Assembly (NCBI GenBank): GCA_947626985.1
Contig: CANQUG010000033.1
Span: 1-39,094, forward strand
Length of the DNA stretch: 39,094 nt
Source: an uncultured Lachnospiraceae bacterium
GTDB lineage: Bacteria > Bacillota > Clostridia > Lachnospirales > Lachnospiraceae
Reading direction: 5' to 3'
Shown here: piece after piece, positions 24,145 to 33,181 of the stretch
Layout of the letters: each line of letters opens with the position of its first letter
How positions within the stretch are numbered: the stretch's first letter is position 1
Notes under the pieces: model-generated
The model's input: only the letters and a program-made list of their open reading frames with translations
Databases searched by the model: none
Told to the model about the DNA's origin: nothing
Made by a program: the position numbers and the translations under genes

Positions 24145-26019
24145 ATGTTTCTAATCGAAGAAGAACTGAAAAAGCTTCCCCCCAATCCCGGCGTCTACAT
24201 CATGCACGGGGAGCGGGATGAAATCATCTATGTGGGAAAGGCCGTCAGCCTGAAAAACCGGGTGCGCCAGTATTTTCAGAGCAGCCGGAACAAGGGCGCG
24301 AAGATCGAGCAGATGGTCACCCACATTTCCAGGTTTGAGTACATCATTACGGACTCGGAGCTGGAGGCCCTTGTGCTGGAGTCCAACCTGATCAAGGAGC
24401 ACCGGCCGAAATACAACACCATGCTCAAGGATGACAAGAGCTATCCCTTCATCCGGGTCACCGTCCAGGAGGATTTCCCCCGGGTCCTGTTTTCCCGCCG
24501 GATGAAAAAGGACAAAAGCCGGTACTTCGGGCCATACACCAGCGCCGGCGCTGTGAAGGACGTGATCGAGCTGGTGCGGAAGCTGTATCAGGTGCGTTCC
24601 TGCAGCAGGGTGCTTCCCAGAGATACAGGGAAGGAGCGGCCCTGCCTGTATTACCATATGAAGCAGTGCACGGCCCCCTGTCAGGGAGGAGTGACCCCGG
24701 AGGAGTACAAAAAAAATATTCAGAAGGTTCTCCGCTTCCTGAACGGAGATTTTCAGGAGACCATCGACGGTCTTACGGAAAAAATGCAGCAGGCTTCGGA
24801 GGAGATGCGCTTCGAGGACGCCATGGAATACAGGGATCTCATCCGCAGCATCCAGATGATCGGGGAACGTCAGAAAATCACCACCTACGGACAGGAGGAC
24901 CGGGACATTATCGCGGCGGCCATGGACGAAAGCGAGGACCTCCGGGATCAGGACGCCGTGGTTCAGGTGTTCTTTGTCCGGGACGGAAAGCTCATCGGCC
25001 GTGACCATTTTTACCTCCGGGTGGCCAGGGGCGACACCAAGGAGCAGGTGCTTTCCAGCTTCCTGAAGCAGTTTTACGCCGGAACGCCCTTTATTCCCGG
25101 AGAGATCATCCTGGAGAAGGATATTGAGGACAAAGAGATCATTGAGGAATGGCTGTCCGGCAGAAGAAAACAGAAGGTTCACATCCTGGTTCCCAAAAAG
25201 GGGACCAAGGAGAAGATGGTGGAGCTGGCCAGAGAAAACGCCCGCATGGTTCTGGACAAGGACCGGGAGCGGATCCGCAGGGAGGAGGGCCGGACCATCG
25301 GAGCGGTGAAGGAGGTGGAGGAGTGGCTGGGACTTTCCGGACTCAGCAGAATGGAAGCCTTCGACATTTCCAATATCAGCGGCTTCGAATCCGTGGGATC
25401 CATGGTGGTGTACGAAAAAGGCCGGCCCAAGCGCAGCGATTACCGGAAATTCCGCATAAAATCCGTGGAGGGTCCCAACGACTACGCCAGCATGGAGGAG
25501 GTTCTCACCAGACGGTTCACTCACGAGAGCAGCGGGGAATTTGACAGCTTTGCCAGGATGCCGGATCTGCTGCTGATGGACGGCGGGAAGGGGCAGGTGA
25601 ATATCGCCCTTTCCGTTCTGGACAAACTGAATCTTTCCATTCCTGTGTGCGGGATGGTGAAGGATGATCATCACCGCACCCGGGGTCTCTATTTCAATAA
25701 TGAGGAGATTCCCATCGACACCGGCAGCGAGGGCTTCCGGCTGATCACCAGAATACAGGATGAGGCTCACCGTTTTGCCATAGAATATCACCGGTCCCTG
25801 CGAAGTAAGGATCAGGTACATTCTGTTCTGGACGATATTAAGGGGATCGGGGATACCAGGCGCAAGGCTCTCATGCGGCGGTTCAGGGCCATAGAAAACA
25901 TCCGGGACGCCACGCTGGAGGAGCTGGAGCATACGGAATCCATGAACGCCGCCAGCGCCCGGCAGGTGTACGATTTCTTCCATAAAAAAGAAAGGGAAAA
26001 TTCCCCGCAAAATGACTGA
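24145..26019 (+). CDS. uvrC: Excinuclease ABC subunit C
   Basis: UvrC makes both incisions during nucleotide excision repair with UvrAB. The ATG at 24145 with AAAAGGAG upstream starts the normal N-terminus. The 624-aa chain holds the GIY-YIG nuclease (GVYIM 16-20, IYVGKA 28-33, first incision), a Cys-containing segment ([15 protein letters not shown]), a UVR motif that binds UvrB (about 200-235), the RNase H-like second nuclease ([31 protein letters not shown]) and C-terminal helix-hairpin-helix repeats ([19 protein letters not shown]). No part is missing. The uvrA and uvrB genes are not in the window. hprK follows with its own promoter. Confidence 0.97.
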   Translation: MFLIEEELKKLPPNPGVYIMHGERDEIIYVGKAVSLKNRVRQYFQSSRNKGAKIEQMVTHISRFEYIITDSELEALVLESNLIKEHRPKYNTMLKDDKSYPFIRVTVQEDFPRVLFSRRMKKDKSRYFGPYTSAGAVKDVIELVRKLYQVRSCSRVLPRDTGKERPCLYYHMKQCTAPCQGGVTPEEYKKNIQKVLRFLNGDFQETIDGLTEKMQQASEEMRFEDAMEYRDLIRSIQMIGERQKITTYGQEDRDIIAAAMDESEDLRDQDAVVQVFFVRDGKLIGRDHFYLRVARGDTKEQVLSSFLKQFYAGTPFIPGEIILEKDIEDKEIIEEWLSGRRKQKVHILVPKKGTKEKMVELARENARMVLDKDRERIRREEGRTIGAVKEVEEWLGLSGLSRMEAFDISNISGFESVGSMVVYEKGRPKRSDYRKFRIKSVEGPNDYASMEEVLTRRFTHESSGEFDSFARMPDLLLMDGGKGQVNIALSVLDKLNLSIPVCGMVKDDHHRTRGLYFNNEEIPIDTGSEGFRLITRIQDEAHRFAIEYHRSLRSKDQVHSVLDDIKGIGDTRRKALMRRFRAIENIRDATLEELEHTESMNAASARQVYDFFHKKERENSPQND

Positions 26020-26025
26020 CATTTC

Positions 26026-26055
26026 TTGAAGTCTCCCCTGTCCGCATGCTATAAT
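26026..26055 (+). promoter_or_regulatory. Promoter of hprK-glcK
   Basis: TTGAAG (26026-26031), 18 bases, TATAAT (26050-26055), immediately after the end of uvrC. A leader of about 125 GC-rich bases precedes hprK. Confidence 0.75.
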
Positions 26056-26187
26056 GTGACTTATCGGCAGACGGACAGGCGGCCGCGAAGCGGATATTCG
26101 CCCGGAACCGACAGGCCGCCGGGCGGCCCGGAAATGCCGCGGCCCCTGAAACCATGACATGGAAATACCGGAAAAGGAGAACGATGT

Positions 26188-27120
26188 ATGAAAGGTGTAG
26201 AGCTGACAAAAATGATGCAGGCCCTTTCTCTGACGAATCTGACCCCGCAGATCGATCTGTCGGACATGCGGGTCATGACGGCGGAGATCAACAGGCCGGC
26301 CCTGCAGCTTACAGGTTATCTGGAGCATTTTGCCAATGAGCGCGTTCAGATCATCGGGTATGTGGAGTATACATATCTGATGCAGCTTAGTGACGAGGAG
26401 CGGAATTTTAAATATGAAAGGTTCATCTCCAGCAAGATCCCCTGTGTGATCTTCAGCACCATGACCAGGCCCTCCCAGAGCATGATCGACATGGCCCTGA
26501 AGTATAATGTCCCCACCTTCGTCACGGAGAGAACCACCTCCAATGTGATGGCGGAGACCATTCGATGGCTGGGCGTTCAGCTGGCTCCCTGCATCTCCAT
26601 CCACGGCGTGCTGGTGGATGTTTACGGCGAGGGCGTGCTGATCACCGGAGAGAGCGGGATCGGCAAGAGCGAGACGGCCCTGGAGCTGATCAAGAGAGGA
26701 CACCGGCTGGTGAGCGATGACGTTGTGGAGCTGCGGAAGGTGAGCGACGTCACCCTGGTAGGCTCGGCGCCGGATATCACCAGACATTTTATTGAACTGA
26801 GAGGAATCGGAATCATCGATGTAAAGACCCTCTTCGGCGTGGAATGTGTGAAGAATACCCAGGCCGTGGACCTGGTGATCAAGCTGGAGGAGTGGAACCG
26901 GGACAAGGAATACGACCGTCTGGGACTTCATGAGGAGTATACGGAATACCTGGGAAATAAGGTGGTCTGCCATTCCATACCCATCCGCCCCGGGAGAAAT
27001 CTGGCGATCATCGTGGAATCCGCCGCGGTGAACCATCGTCAGAAGAAGATGGGATACAATGCCGCGGAGGAACTTTATAAACGTGTGACCGCCAATATCG
27101 CCGGCCGCCGGCAGAGCTGA
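26188..27120 (+). CDS. hprK: HPr kinase/phosphorylase
   Basis: HprK phosphorylates Ser46 of the PTS protein HPr and reverses this with phosphate, setting carbon catabolite repression with CcpA. The 310-residue chain has the N-terminal MurF-like domain (1-130), Walker A GESGIGKS (154-161), catalytic SDD (176-178) in HRLVSDDVVELRK, and the family signature IELRGIGIIDVKTLFG. Length and motifs are standard. AAAAGGAGAACG lies before the ATG. It is followed 25 bases later by a glucokinase gene, joining sugar sensing with glucose phosphorylation in one operon. Confidence 0.97.
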   Translation: MKGVELTKMMQALSLTNLTPQIDLSDMRVMTAEINRPALQLTGYLEHFANERVQIIGYVEYTYLMQLSDEERNFKYERFISSKIPCVIFSTMTRPSQSMIDMALKYNVPTFVTERTTSNVMAETIRWLGVQLAPCISIHGVLVDVYGEGVLITGESGIGKSETALELIKRGHRLVSDDVVELRKVSDVTLVGSAPDITRHFIELRGIGIIDVKTLFGVECVKNTQAVDLVIKLEEWNRDKEYDRLGLHEEYTEYLGNKVVCHSIPIRPGRNLAIIVESAAVNHRQKKMGYNAAEELYKRVTANIAGRRQS

Positions 27121-27145
27121 AGATATGGAAAAAAGGAGAGATTGA

Positions 27146-28090
27146 ATGGGAGTTTACTGTTTTGGCATCGATGTGGGGGGAACCACTGTAAAATGCGGAT
27201 TGTTTCAGGCGGACGGAACCCTGCTGGAAAAATGGGAGATTCCCACGAGACTGGAAAATGAGGGCGGAGAGATCCTGCCGGACGTGGCCCGGACCATTCT
27301 GGACAGGCTTTCGGAAAAAGGCATTTCCAGGGACGAGGTGGCCGGAGCGGGCCTCGGGATTCCCGGGCCGGTGAACGACGCGGGGGAGGTTTCCTGCGCG
27401 GTAAATCTCGGCTGGGGACAGAAAGCGGCTGCCAGGGAGCTTGAGGAGCTCACCGGAATTCCGTCCCGGGCCGGAAACGACGCCAATGTGGCGGCTCTGG
27501 GCGAGGCCTGGAAGGGCGCTGCGGAAGGCGCCCGGAATGTGATCATGATCACTCTGGGAACGGGCGTGGGCGGCGGAATCATCGTGAACGGAGAAATCGT
27601 ATCCGGCCACCACGGCGCGGCCGGGGAAGTGGGCCATGCCGCTGTGAGCCGTCACGAGACGGAGAAGTGCAACTGCGGAAATAAGGGCTGTCTGGAGCAG
27701 ACCACATCCGCCACCGGCATTGTCCGCGTGGCGAAGAGAGAACTGGCAGCGTGCGCCGGGGAAAGCAGTATTCTGCGGTCCCTTCCGGAGCTCACGGCCA
27801 GGGATGTGCTGGACGCCTTTAAGGCGGGCGATCCTCTGGCTGTAAGGGTGGTTGAGAAGATCAGCAGGCGCCTTGGCAGCTCCCTGGCGATCTTCTGCTG
27901 TGTGACGGATCCGGAGTTTATCGTGATCGGGGGCGGCGTATCCAGGGCGGGAGAGCCGCTGCTGGAATGCATCCGGAAGTATTTCAGGCAGTACGCCTTC
28001 GGACCGTGCAGGGAGACGCCCATTGTGGCCGCTGCTCTCGGAAATGACGCGGGGATTTACGGGGCGGCCCGTATGGTACTGCAGAAGTGA
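27146..28090 (+). CDS. glcK: ROK-family glucokinase
   Basis: This enzyme phosphorylates glucose to glucose 6-phosphate with ATP. The 314-aa chain has the phosphate-1 motif GIDVGGTTVKCGLF at the N-terminus, GLGIPGP, NDANVAALGE (catalytic Asp), LGTGVGGGI (phosphate 2), and the ROK zinc site CNCGNKGCLE with the preceding His in EVGHAAVS. There is no helix-turn-helix, so it is a kinase and not a repressor of the ROK family. It is co-transcribed with hprK (25-base gap, AAAAGGAGAG ribosome site) and ends at a strong bidirectional terminator. Confidence 0.94.
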   Translation: MGVYCFGIDVGGTTVKCGLFQADGTLLEKWEIPTRLENEGGEILPDVARTILDRLSEKGISRDEVAGAGLGIPGPVNDAGEVSCAVNLGWGQKAAARELEELTGIPSRAGNDANVAALGEAWKGAAEGARNVIMITLGTGVGGGIIVNGEIVSGHHGAAGEVGHAAVSRHETEKCNCGNKGCLEQTTSATGIVRVAKRELAACAGESSILRSLPELTARDVLDAFKAGDPLAVRVVEKISRRLGSSLAIFCCVTDPEFIVIGGGVSRAGEPLLECIRKYFRQYAFGPCRETPIVAAALGNDAGIYGAARMVLQK

Positions 28091-28187
28091 CCTTTTGTAC
28101 CGGGAGGTTTTCCGGGCGGAAGGATCCGTCAGTTCATGGAAGCAGCTGAGCTTTTTTAAATAAAGCCTCCGGCCGGAGGGTGAAAAA

Positions 28188-28223
28188 AACGGCGGAGCCC
28201 CGTGGAGGGTGCTCCGCCGTTTC
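28188..28223 (+). terminator. Bidirectional terminator between glcK and the PBP1A gene
   Basis: AACGGCGGAGC (28188-28198) and GCTCCGCCGTT (28211-28221) form a perfect 11-bp stem. An A-run lies before it, giving a T-tract on the minus strand, and TTTCT after it. A smaller CCTCCGGCCGGAGG palindrome precedes it near 28166-28179. Confidence 0.88.
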
Positions 28224-28255
28224 TGCGCCCGGCTGCAGTATGGGAGAGATCGCGC

Positions 28256-30808
28256 TTACTCGTAATAATCGTAGTTTACATCCCAGTTGCCGGTGCCGCC
28301 GTAATCGCCTTCGTTATAATCGTTGTTATAATCGTTCTCGTCTTCGTATTCCCAGTCTTCGCCGTTATCCAGTTCATAGTCCCAGTCCCAGTATTCGTCT
28401 GTGGGTGTGGGGGTGATGTCCGGATTTTCTTCCTCCTCCTCATCCAGATCGTAATAATGTTCGTAGCAGTAGTCTGTCGGCATGGTTCCGACATCGAAAT
28501 ATTCGGTGATGACAGGACAGCCTGCGGTGGGGTAAAGCCCGGTTTCTTCACATACGCTTGCCGTTTCGATGCTGGAGGGCATCGGAAAATCCTGATAGGG
28601 AAGGCCCTGGTGGATCCGGTTCATCACCTTCCGCCAGAGGTTTTTATGAAATTCCCGGGCATATTCCGGAAGCTTCTCATTATTGTCATAGCCGGACCAT
28701 ACGGCGCAGGTGTAGTAGGGAGTATATCCCACGAACCAGAGATCGTTGTAGGCCTCGGTGGTACCTGTCTTGCCGGCTACCGCCATATTTTCCAGCTGGC
28801 AGGCGGTACCCGTACCCTGACTCACCACATCCTCCATGGCGCTGGTGAGAAGGAAGGCGGTGCTTTCTTTGATCACGGAGCGTGTCACGGAAGTATTTTC
28901 GATCAGGACGTTTCCGTTGTGGTCCAGAATTTTCGTGTAGTAGATGGGCTTGATGTAGTTCCCGCCGTTGGCTATGGCTGCATAGGCGGCGCAGAGCTCC
29001 ACGTTGGTAACGCCGTGGGTAATGCCCCCCAGAGCTGTGGCAAGGTTCGCGTCGCTCCATACATTTCCGTTGGCGTCTGTGTCCGCTTCCGTGCCGTGGG
29101 CCAGCGTGGTGAAGCCGAAGTCATCCAGATATTTCAGGCCCAGCTCCGGGGTAACCTGTTCCAGACATTTGATCGCCACCACGTTTATGGAATTCTGGAT
29201 CGCCCGGCGGATCGTGGTGGTTCCTCCGTAAGTACGGGAAGCGTTGTACACCGGGGAGCCGTCGGGATAATTGTAGGGCTCATCCTCGAAGGAGGTGGCA
29301 AGGCTCATTCCCTTTTCGTTGAGAGCGGGAGCGTAGGTGGAAACGATCTTAAAGGTGGAACCGGGCTGACGGGTGGAATCGGTAGCGCGGTTCAGGGTAA
29401 GGCTGGCGGTCTTCTGTCCGCGGCCGCCGATGATGGCTTTTACATATCCTGTGTGCTGATCGATGACGCTCATGGCCGACTGAGGCTGAGGAGCGAAATT
29501 CACCCGCTCGGCCACCACTTCGCTGCCGTCGGAGAGGATGTCCTCCTTATACCGGTCTACGTAGGACTGTCCCTGTTCCGGCGAATCGAAGAGAAGGTCG
29601 AAGTAGGGATCCTCATTCTGGAAGTAGACCCGCAGCATTTCCTTACTGTAGTTTACTTCCTCGCCCTGGGGGTTTTTCACCGTGAGAGCGTAGTCCAGAT
29701 CGTACTGAACGGTTTCGGGATAATTGGCGGGGTCGGCGTATTCCTCATCCAGGATAGCCTGAATACTGGGGTCCTGGGTGGTATAGATCTGAAGGCCGCC
29801 GCTGTAGAGCATGTTTCTTGCCTGGGTACGGGTGTAGCCTTTGATGTTCATGAGGTCGTTGATCACCTGGTCGGTGAGTTCGTCCTCGAAGTAGGTATAG
29901 ATACGGTTCCTGGTGGCGGAGGTGGCTGCCTGAGCCTCCTGGATCCTGGTGTATACGTCGTCATTCAGGGCGTTTTTGTACTGTTTTTTTGTGATGTAGC
30001 CCTGCTCCAGCATGTGCTCCAGCACGTCTTTTCTCCGGGCGGCATTATCCTTGGGATTCTGGATGGGATCATAGCTGCTGGGGTTCTGGGTGATGCCAGC
30101 GAGAGTGGCGCATTCGGAAAGATTCAGATCCCACACGTCTTTATTGAAATACTGCCGGGCCGCGGCCTGCACTCCGTATGCGCCTGCGCCCAGGTTAATG
30201 GTATTCAGGTAGTTTTCCAGTATTACGTTTTTGTCGTTGATCTTCTTTTCAATCTGGATGGCCAGATACTGCTCCTGGAATTTTCGGGTGAAGCTTTCCA
30301 GAAGGGTGGATTCGTTGGTCCAGTTGGTAAAGACGTTGTTCTTCAGCAGCTGCTGGGTGATGGTGCTGGCGCCCTCGGAAATGCCTCTGCTGGTGATATT
30401 TTTGATCAGGGCACGGAGCATGGCCTTTACGTCGATTCCGTTATGCTCATAAAATCGTTCGTCCTCGATGGCCACCACCGCGTGCTGCAGGTCCAGCGGT
30501 ATCTGATCGATGGAGACCGGAAGACGGTTGGAATTGGGAGCGGCGAGCTTCCGCATCTGATTCCCCTGGTAATCGTAGAGGAACGTTGCGTAGCCCAGAG
30601 GCATAATGTCTACCGTATCCACATCCGGAGCGTTGTCCACCACGCCCCGAAAAGCGCCTGCGGCCAGGCATACGCTGATCACGCAGAGAGTGATCAGAGA
30701 AAAAAATATGATTCTGATAAAAGAAACGTGCGCGCGCTTGCCCAGCATGGATGTGGAGGAGGTGAGTGCGCTCCGTTTCCTGGAAGTGGCTTTTTTTCCG
30801 TAGTTCAT
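28256..30808 (-). CDS. Class A penicillin-binding protein (PBP1A type)
   Basis: This bifunctional enzyme polymerises and cross-links peptidoglycan outside the membrane. The ATG at 30808 (MNYGKKATSRKR) has a perfect AGGAGG upstream and is preferred to one at 30832. The 850 residues are: basic cytoplasmic start, one membrane helix (about 31-53), GT51 glycosyltransferase (AIEDERFYEHNGID near 113-126, GASTITQQL), linker, and transpeptidase with nucleophile Ser484 in GSTFK, SIN in QNSINVVA, and KTGTTEAY. The last 64 residues hold 27 Asp/Glu, nine Tyr and four Trp with no Lys or Arg, an unusual acidic aromatic tail exposed in the wall. Monocistronic, minus strand. Confidence 0.95.
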   Translation of the reverse strand: MNYGKKATSRKRSALTSSTSMLGKRAHVSFIRIIFFSLITLCVISVCLAAGAFRGVVDNAPDVDTVDIMPLGYATFLYDYQGNQMRKLAAPNSNRLPVSIDQIPLDLQHAVVAIEDERFYEHNGIDVKAMLRALIKNITSRGISEGASTITQQLLKNNVFTNWTNESTLLESFTRKFQEQYLAIQIEKKINDKNVILENYLNTINLGAGAYGVQAAARQYFNKDVWDLNLSECATLAGITQNPSSYDPIQNPKDNAARRKDVLEHMLEQGYITKKQYKNALNDDVYTRIQEAQAATSATRNRIYTYFEDELTDQVINDLMNIKGYTRTQARNMLYSGGLQIYTTQDPSIQAILDEEYADPANYPETVQYDLDYALTVKNPQGEEVNYSKEMLRVYFQNEDPYFDLLFDSPEQGQSYVDRYKEDILSDGSEVVAERVNFAPQPQSAMSVIDQHTGYVKAIIGGRGQKTASLTLNRATDSTRQPGSTFKIVSTYAPALNEKGMSLATSFEDEPYNYPDGSPVYNASRTYGGTTTIRRAIQNSINVVAIKCLEQVTPELGLKYLDDFGFTTLAHGTEADTDANGNVWSDANLATALGGITHGVTNVELCAAYAAIANGGNYIKPIYYTKILDHNGNVLIENTSVTRSVIKESTAFLLTSAMEDVVSQGTGTACQLENMAVAGKTGTTEAYNDLWFVGYTPYYTCAVWSGYDNNEKLPEYAREFHKNLWRKVMNRIHQGLPYQDFPMPSSIETASVCEETGLYPTAGCPVITEYFDVGTMPTDYCYEHYYDLDEEEEENPDITPTPTDEYWDWDYELDNGEDWEYEDENDYNNDYNEGDYGGTGNWDVNYDYYE

Positions 30809-30874
30809 GATTTTCCTCCTTATAGAATTCATGATCCGCCCTTCCGGAGGTTCATCCGGAACTCAATACGCTTT

Positions 30875-30883
30875 ATTATAACA
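30875..30883 (-). promoter_or_regulatory. Extended -10 promoter of the PBP1A gene
   Basis: On the minus strand TGTTATAAT (30883 down to 30875) is an extended -10 with a weak -35. The stretch between it and the yigZ promoter at 31063 is AT-rich and holds no gene. Confidence 0.55.
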
Positions 30884-31062
30884 AATTCAAAACCTTAAAT
30901 AAACCCCAAACATAAAAACTTCGCATGAACTTTGCATTAATTTCACATCAGCTTCCTGCTTTCGCTGTCCTTTCTTCGTTATTTTTTCAGTATTTCAGAT
31001 AAATATAGCACAGCGGACGCGGATTTCTGTAAGGAAATTCTTCCAGAACCGGCAGAAAGGGA

Positions 31063-31092
31063 ATGACGGGGACAGGAAAAGCATGATATAAT
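31063..31092 (+). promoter_or_regulatory. Promoter of yigZ
   Basis: ATGACG (31063-31068), 18 bases, TGA-TATAAT with the -10 at 31087-31092 and an extended TGn element. It lies upstream of the tandem repeat, so the repeat would be part of a leader of about 225 bases. Confidence 0.65.
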
Positions 31093-31106
31093 GACTGCAG
31101 TGATTT

Positions 31107-31290
31107 TTTGCCGGAAGCCGGGAGGGTTTTGCCGGCCCGAAGGCGGAAGAAAAAAAGCAGCCTGATATGGGTCTTTGCGCAATATGCGGGAGCTTTGCCG
31201 GTCGGAGTGCGGGAGACAAAAAGCAGCCTGATACGGTCTTTGGGCAATATGCGGGAGCTCTTCCGGCCCGGATGCGGGGAGCAAAAGATT
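31107..31290 (+). repeat. 65-66 bp tandem repeat in the yigZ leader
   Basis: Units begin with TTTGCCGG at 31128 and 31194, with a partial third at 31259 (TCTTCCGG) and a short fragment at 31107. The two full units share AAAAAGCAGCCTGATA and CAATATGCGGGAGC. The array occupies most of the leader between promoter and start codon. Unit ends and starts (TGCCGG ... ATGCGGGA) resemble those of the array before greA. Confidence 0.85.
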
Positions 31291-31325
31291 TTGAGAGTGC
31301 GTGAGCAGGATGGGAGAGATGAAGA

Positions 31326-31982
31326 ATGCTGGAGAAATATATGACGGTTCTGGAGGGCGGCGAAGGGGAGATCGTGGAAAAAAAATCGCGGTTCATCGCC
31401 ACTGTCCGCCCGGTGGAGTCGGAGGAGGAGGCGCTGGCCTTTCTGGAGGAAATGCGAAAAAAATACTGGGACGCCAGACACAACTGCTATGCCTGTACTG
31501 TGGGAACCGGCAGGGAGTATACCCGCTGCAGCGACGACGGGGAACCCTCCGGGACGGCGGGAAGGCCCATGCTGGACGTGATCCTTGGAGAGGAGCTGTA
31601 CAATGTGGCCGTGGTGGTCACCAGATATTTCGGGGGCGTCCTTCTGGGCACCGGCGGCCTGGTGCGGGCCTATTCCAGAGCAGTGCAGGAGGGGCTGGCC
31701 AGGAGCCGCGTCATCGAGAAGCGGCACGGAGTTTCCCTGGAGGTGACGACGGACTATTCCGGCATAGGAAAAATCCAGTATCTCGCGGCGGAGCGGGGAA
31801 TGCCGATACTGGACGCGAGCTACACGGATCAGGTGGTGATGAAGCTTCTCATTCCGGACGGGGAGGTGGAGCGCATGAAGAAGGCCATCACCGAGGGAAC
31901 CAGCGGCAGGGCCAAAATGGAGATCGAGCGGGAACTGTACTTCGCGGTTCTGGACGGGGAAGCGCATCTGTTCGACCATTGA
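31326..31982 (+). CDS. yigZ: YigZ/IMPACT-family protein
   Basis: This conserved cytoplasmic protein has an IMPACT-type N-terminal domain and a ferredoxin-like C-terminal domain; its bacterial function is not settled, with ties to translation proposed. The 218-aa chain carries the hallmark pieces KKSRFIATV, ARHNCYACTVG, RCSDDGEPSGTAGRPML and VVVTRYFGGVLLGTGGLVRAYS. Length is typical. The ATG follows GGAGAGATGAAGA. It is alone between the PBP1A gene and the convergent cyclophilin gene, behind a repeat-filled leader. Confidence 0.93.
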   Translation: MLEKYMTVLEGGEGEIVEKKSRFIATVRPVESEEEALAFLEEMRKKYWDARHNCYACTVGTGREYTRCSDDGEPSGTAGRPMLDVILGEELYNVAVVVTRYFGGVLLGTGGLVRAYSRAVQEGLARSRVIEKRHGVSLEVTTDYSGIGKIQYLAAERGMPILDASYTDQVVMKLLIPDGEVERMKKAITEGTSGRAKMEIERELYFAVLDGEAHLFDH

Positions 31983-31990
31983 GAGCGCAG

Positions 31991-32018
31991 AAAAAGGGCG
32001 GCTCCGGAGGGAGCCGCC
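31991..32018 (-). terminator. Terminator of the cyclophilin gene
   Basis: GGCGGCTCC (31997-32005) pairs with GGAGCCGCC (32010-32018) and is followed on the minus strand by a TTTTT run (31995 down to 31991). It also lies just after the yigZ stop and may serve both. Confidence 0.85.
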
Positions 32019-32052
32019 GATGCAGGCAGTGTCTCATGGTTTCAGGAAGCGA

Positions 32053-32571
32053 TCAGCATTTCTTCGGTTCCGGATAGTCTGCGCCGAAGGTTTCCACAGT
32101 GATGGAGCGGATCTTCTGTTCATCCAGAGGACGGTCGCTGTAGTCCGTGTCCTCCTCTGCAATGCGGTTTACCACATCCTGGCCCTCGATCACCTTTCCG
32201 AAGGCCGCGTAGGAGCCGTCCAGATGGGGAGCGGCTTTGTGCATGATGAAGAACTGGCTTCCCGCGGAATCGGGATGCATGGCCCGCGCCATGGAGAGCA
32301 CGCCGGGAGTATGCTTTAAATCATTGGGAAATCCGTTCTGGGCAAATTCCCCTTCTATACAGTATCCGGGGCCGCCCATGCCGGTTCCGTCGGGGCATCC
32401 TCCCTGGATCATAAAGCCGTTGATCACGCGGTGGAAGATAAGACCGTCATAGAATCCCTTTTTTACAAGGCTGATAAAGTTGTTTACAGTGTTGGGAGCG
32501 ATATCGGGATACAGTTCCGCCTTCATCACGTCGCCGTTGTCCATGGTAATGGTAACTGTCGGATTTGCCAT
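32053..32571 (-). CDS. Cyclophilin-type peptidyl-prolyl cis-trans isomerase
   Basis: It catalyses cis-trans change at proline bonds during folding. The ATG at 32571 (MANPTVTITMDNGDV) with AGGAGAAGG upstream is preferred to one at 32592. The 172-aa chain shows the cyclophilin core: FHRVINGFMIQGG with the catalytic Arg and Phe, CPDGTGMGGPGYCIEGEF, LSMARAMHPDSAGSQFFI, and YAAFGKVIEGQDVV. No signal peptide is present, so it is cytoplasmic. It is transcribed divergently from tsaE; the two promoters overlap. Confidence 0.95.
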   Translation of the reverse strand: MANPTVTITMDNGDVMKAELYPDIAPNTVNNFISLVKKGFYDGLIFHRVINGFMIQGGCPDGTGMGGPGYCIEGEFAQNGFPNDLKHTPGVLSMARAMHPDSAGSQFFIMHKAAPHLDGSYAAFGKVIEGQDVVNRIAEEDTDYSDRPLDEQKIRSITVETFGADYPEPKKC

Positions 32572-32598
32572 AGTTTTCCTTCTCCTTTTCAAAAAGTA

Positions 32599-32648
32599 TT
32601 GTTTTTCCTGGTTCGCTCTATTATAATATGCGGAGAATCATTCTGCAA
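32599..32648. promoter_or_regulatory. Overlapping divergent promoters for the cyclophilin and tsaE genes
   Basis: The self-complementary core ATTATAAT (32620-32627) gives TATAAT on both strands. Plus strand: TTGTTT (32599-32604), 17 bases, TATAAT (32622-32627), toward tsaE. Minus strand: TTGCAG (32648 down to 32643), 17 bases, TATAAT (32625 down to 32620), toward the cyclophilin. Both spacings are ideal, so one polymerase site serves either direction. Confidence 0.82.
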
Positions 32649-32680
32649 GGAAAATCGGACATGGAGATACGGAGGATTGG

Positions 32681-33169
32681 ATGATCATCACAGAGACGAG
32701 ATCGTGGGAGGAAACCTTTGCGCTGGGAGAGAGGGTGGGCAGGATCGCCCGGCCGGGCCAGGTCTACACCCTGAATGGGGACCTGGGCGCGGGAAAGACC
32801 GTATTTACCCAGGGAGTTGCGGCAGGATTGGGGATCAGGGAGACGGTGAACAGTCCCACCTTTACCATTCTGCAGATTTATGAGGAGGGGCGTCTGCCCT
32901 TTTACCATTTTGACGTGTACCGCATCGTTGATGCGGAGGAAATGGACGAGATCGGGTACGAGGATTATTTCTACGGAGAGGGCGTCTGCCTGATCGAGTG
33001 GGCGGAGCTGATCCGGGAAATCCTTCCCGAAGAGAACATCCGGATTGTCATTGAAAAGGATCTGGAGAAGGGATTTGATTACCGGAGGATCACCATGGAA
33101 GGCCTGCCGGAGGAGGAAGATCTGTTCCGGGAGAATCCCGGTTCCGGCATGCCGGGCTGTGAAGACTGA
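32681..33169 (+). CDS. tsaE: tRNA t6A biosynthesis ATPase TsaE
   Basis: TsaE is the ATPase that drives cycles of the TsaB-TsaD complex when it adds threonylcarbamoyl to A37 of ANN-reading tRNAs. The 162-aa chain has Walker A GDLGAGKT (33-40), switch residues in SPTFTILQIYE, and HFDVYR and LIEWAE segments typical of the family. GGAGG lies five bases before the ATG. The tsaB gene follows after 12 bases, so partners are made together. A ten-residue acidic, then Gly-rich tail is slightly longer than usual. Confidence 0.95.
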   Translation: MIITETRSWEETFALGERVGRIARPGQVYTLNGDLGAGKTVFTQGVAAGLGIRETVNSPTFTILQIYEEGRLPFYHFDVYRIVDAEEMDEIGYEDYFYGEGVCLIEWAELIREILPEENIRIVIEKDLEKGFDYRRITMEGLPEEEDLFRENPGSGMPGCED

Positions 33170-33181
33170 CAGGAGAGATTT

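Noticed and set aside
24151-27036. Minus-strand open frame of 961 codons
   Set aside because: It is a shadow of uvrC and hprK produced by GC-rich codon bias; it has no ribosome site, and its His/Pro/Leu-rich composition matches no family.
28202-30898. Plus-strand open frame of 898 codons
   Set aside because: It runs opposite the PBP1A gene, which has full catalytic motifs; the plus frame is a Val/Gly-rich mirror.
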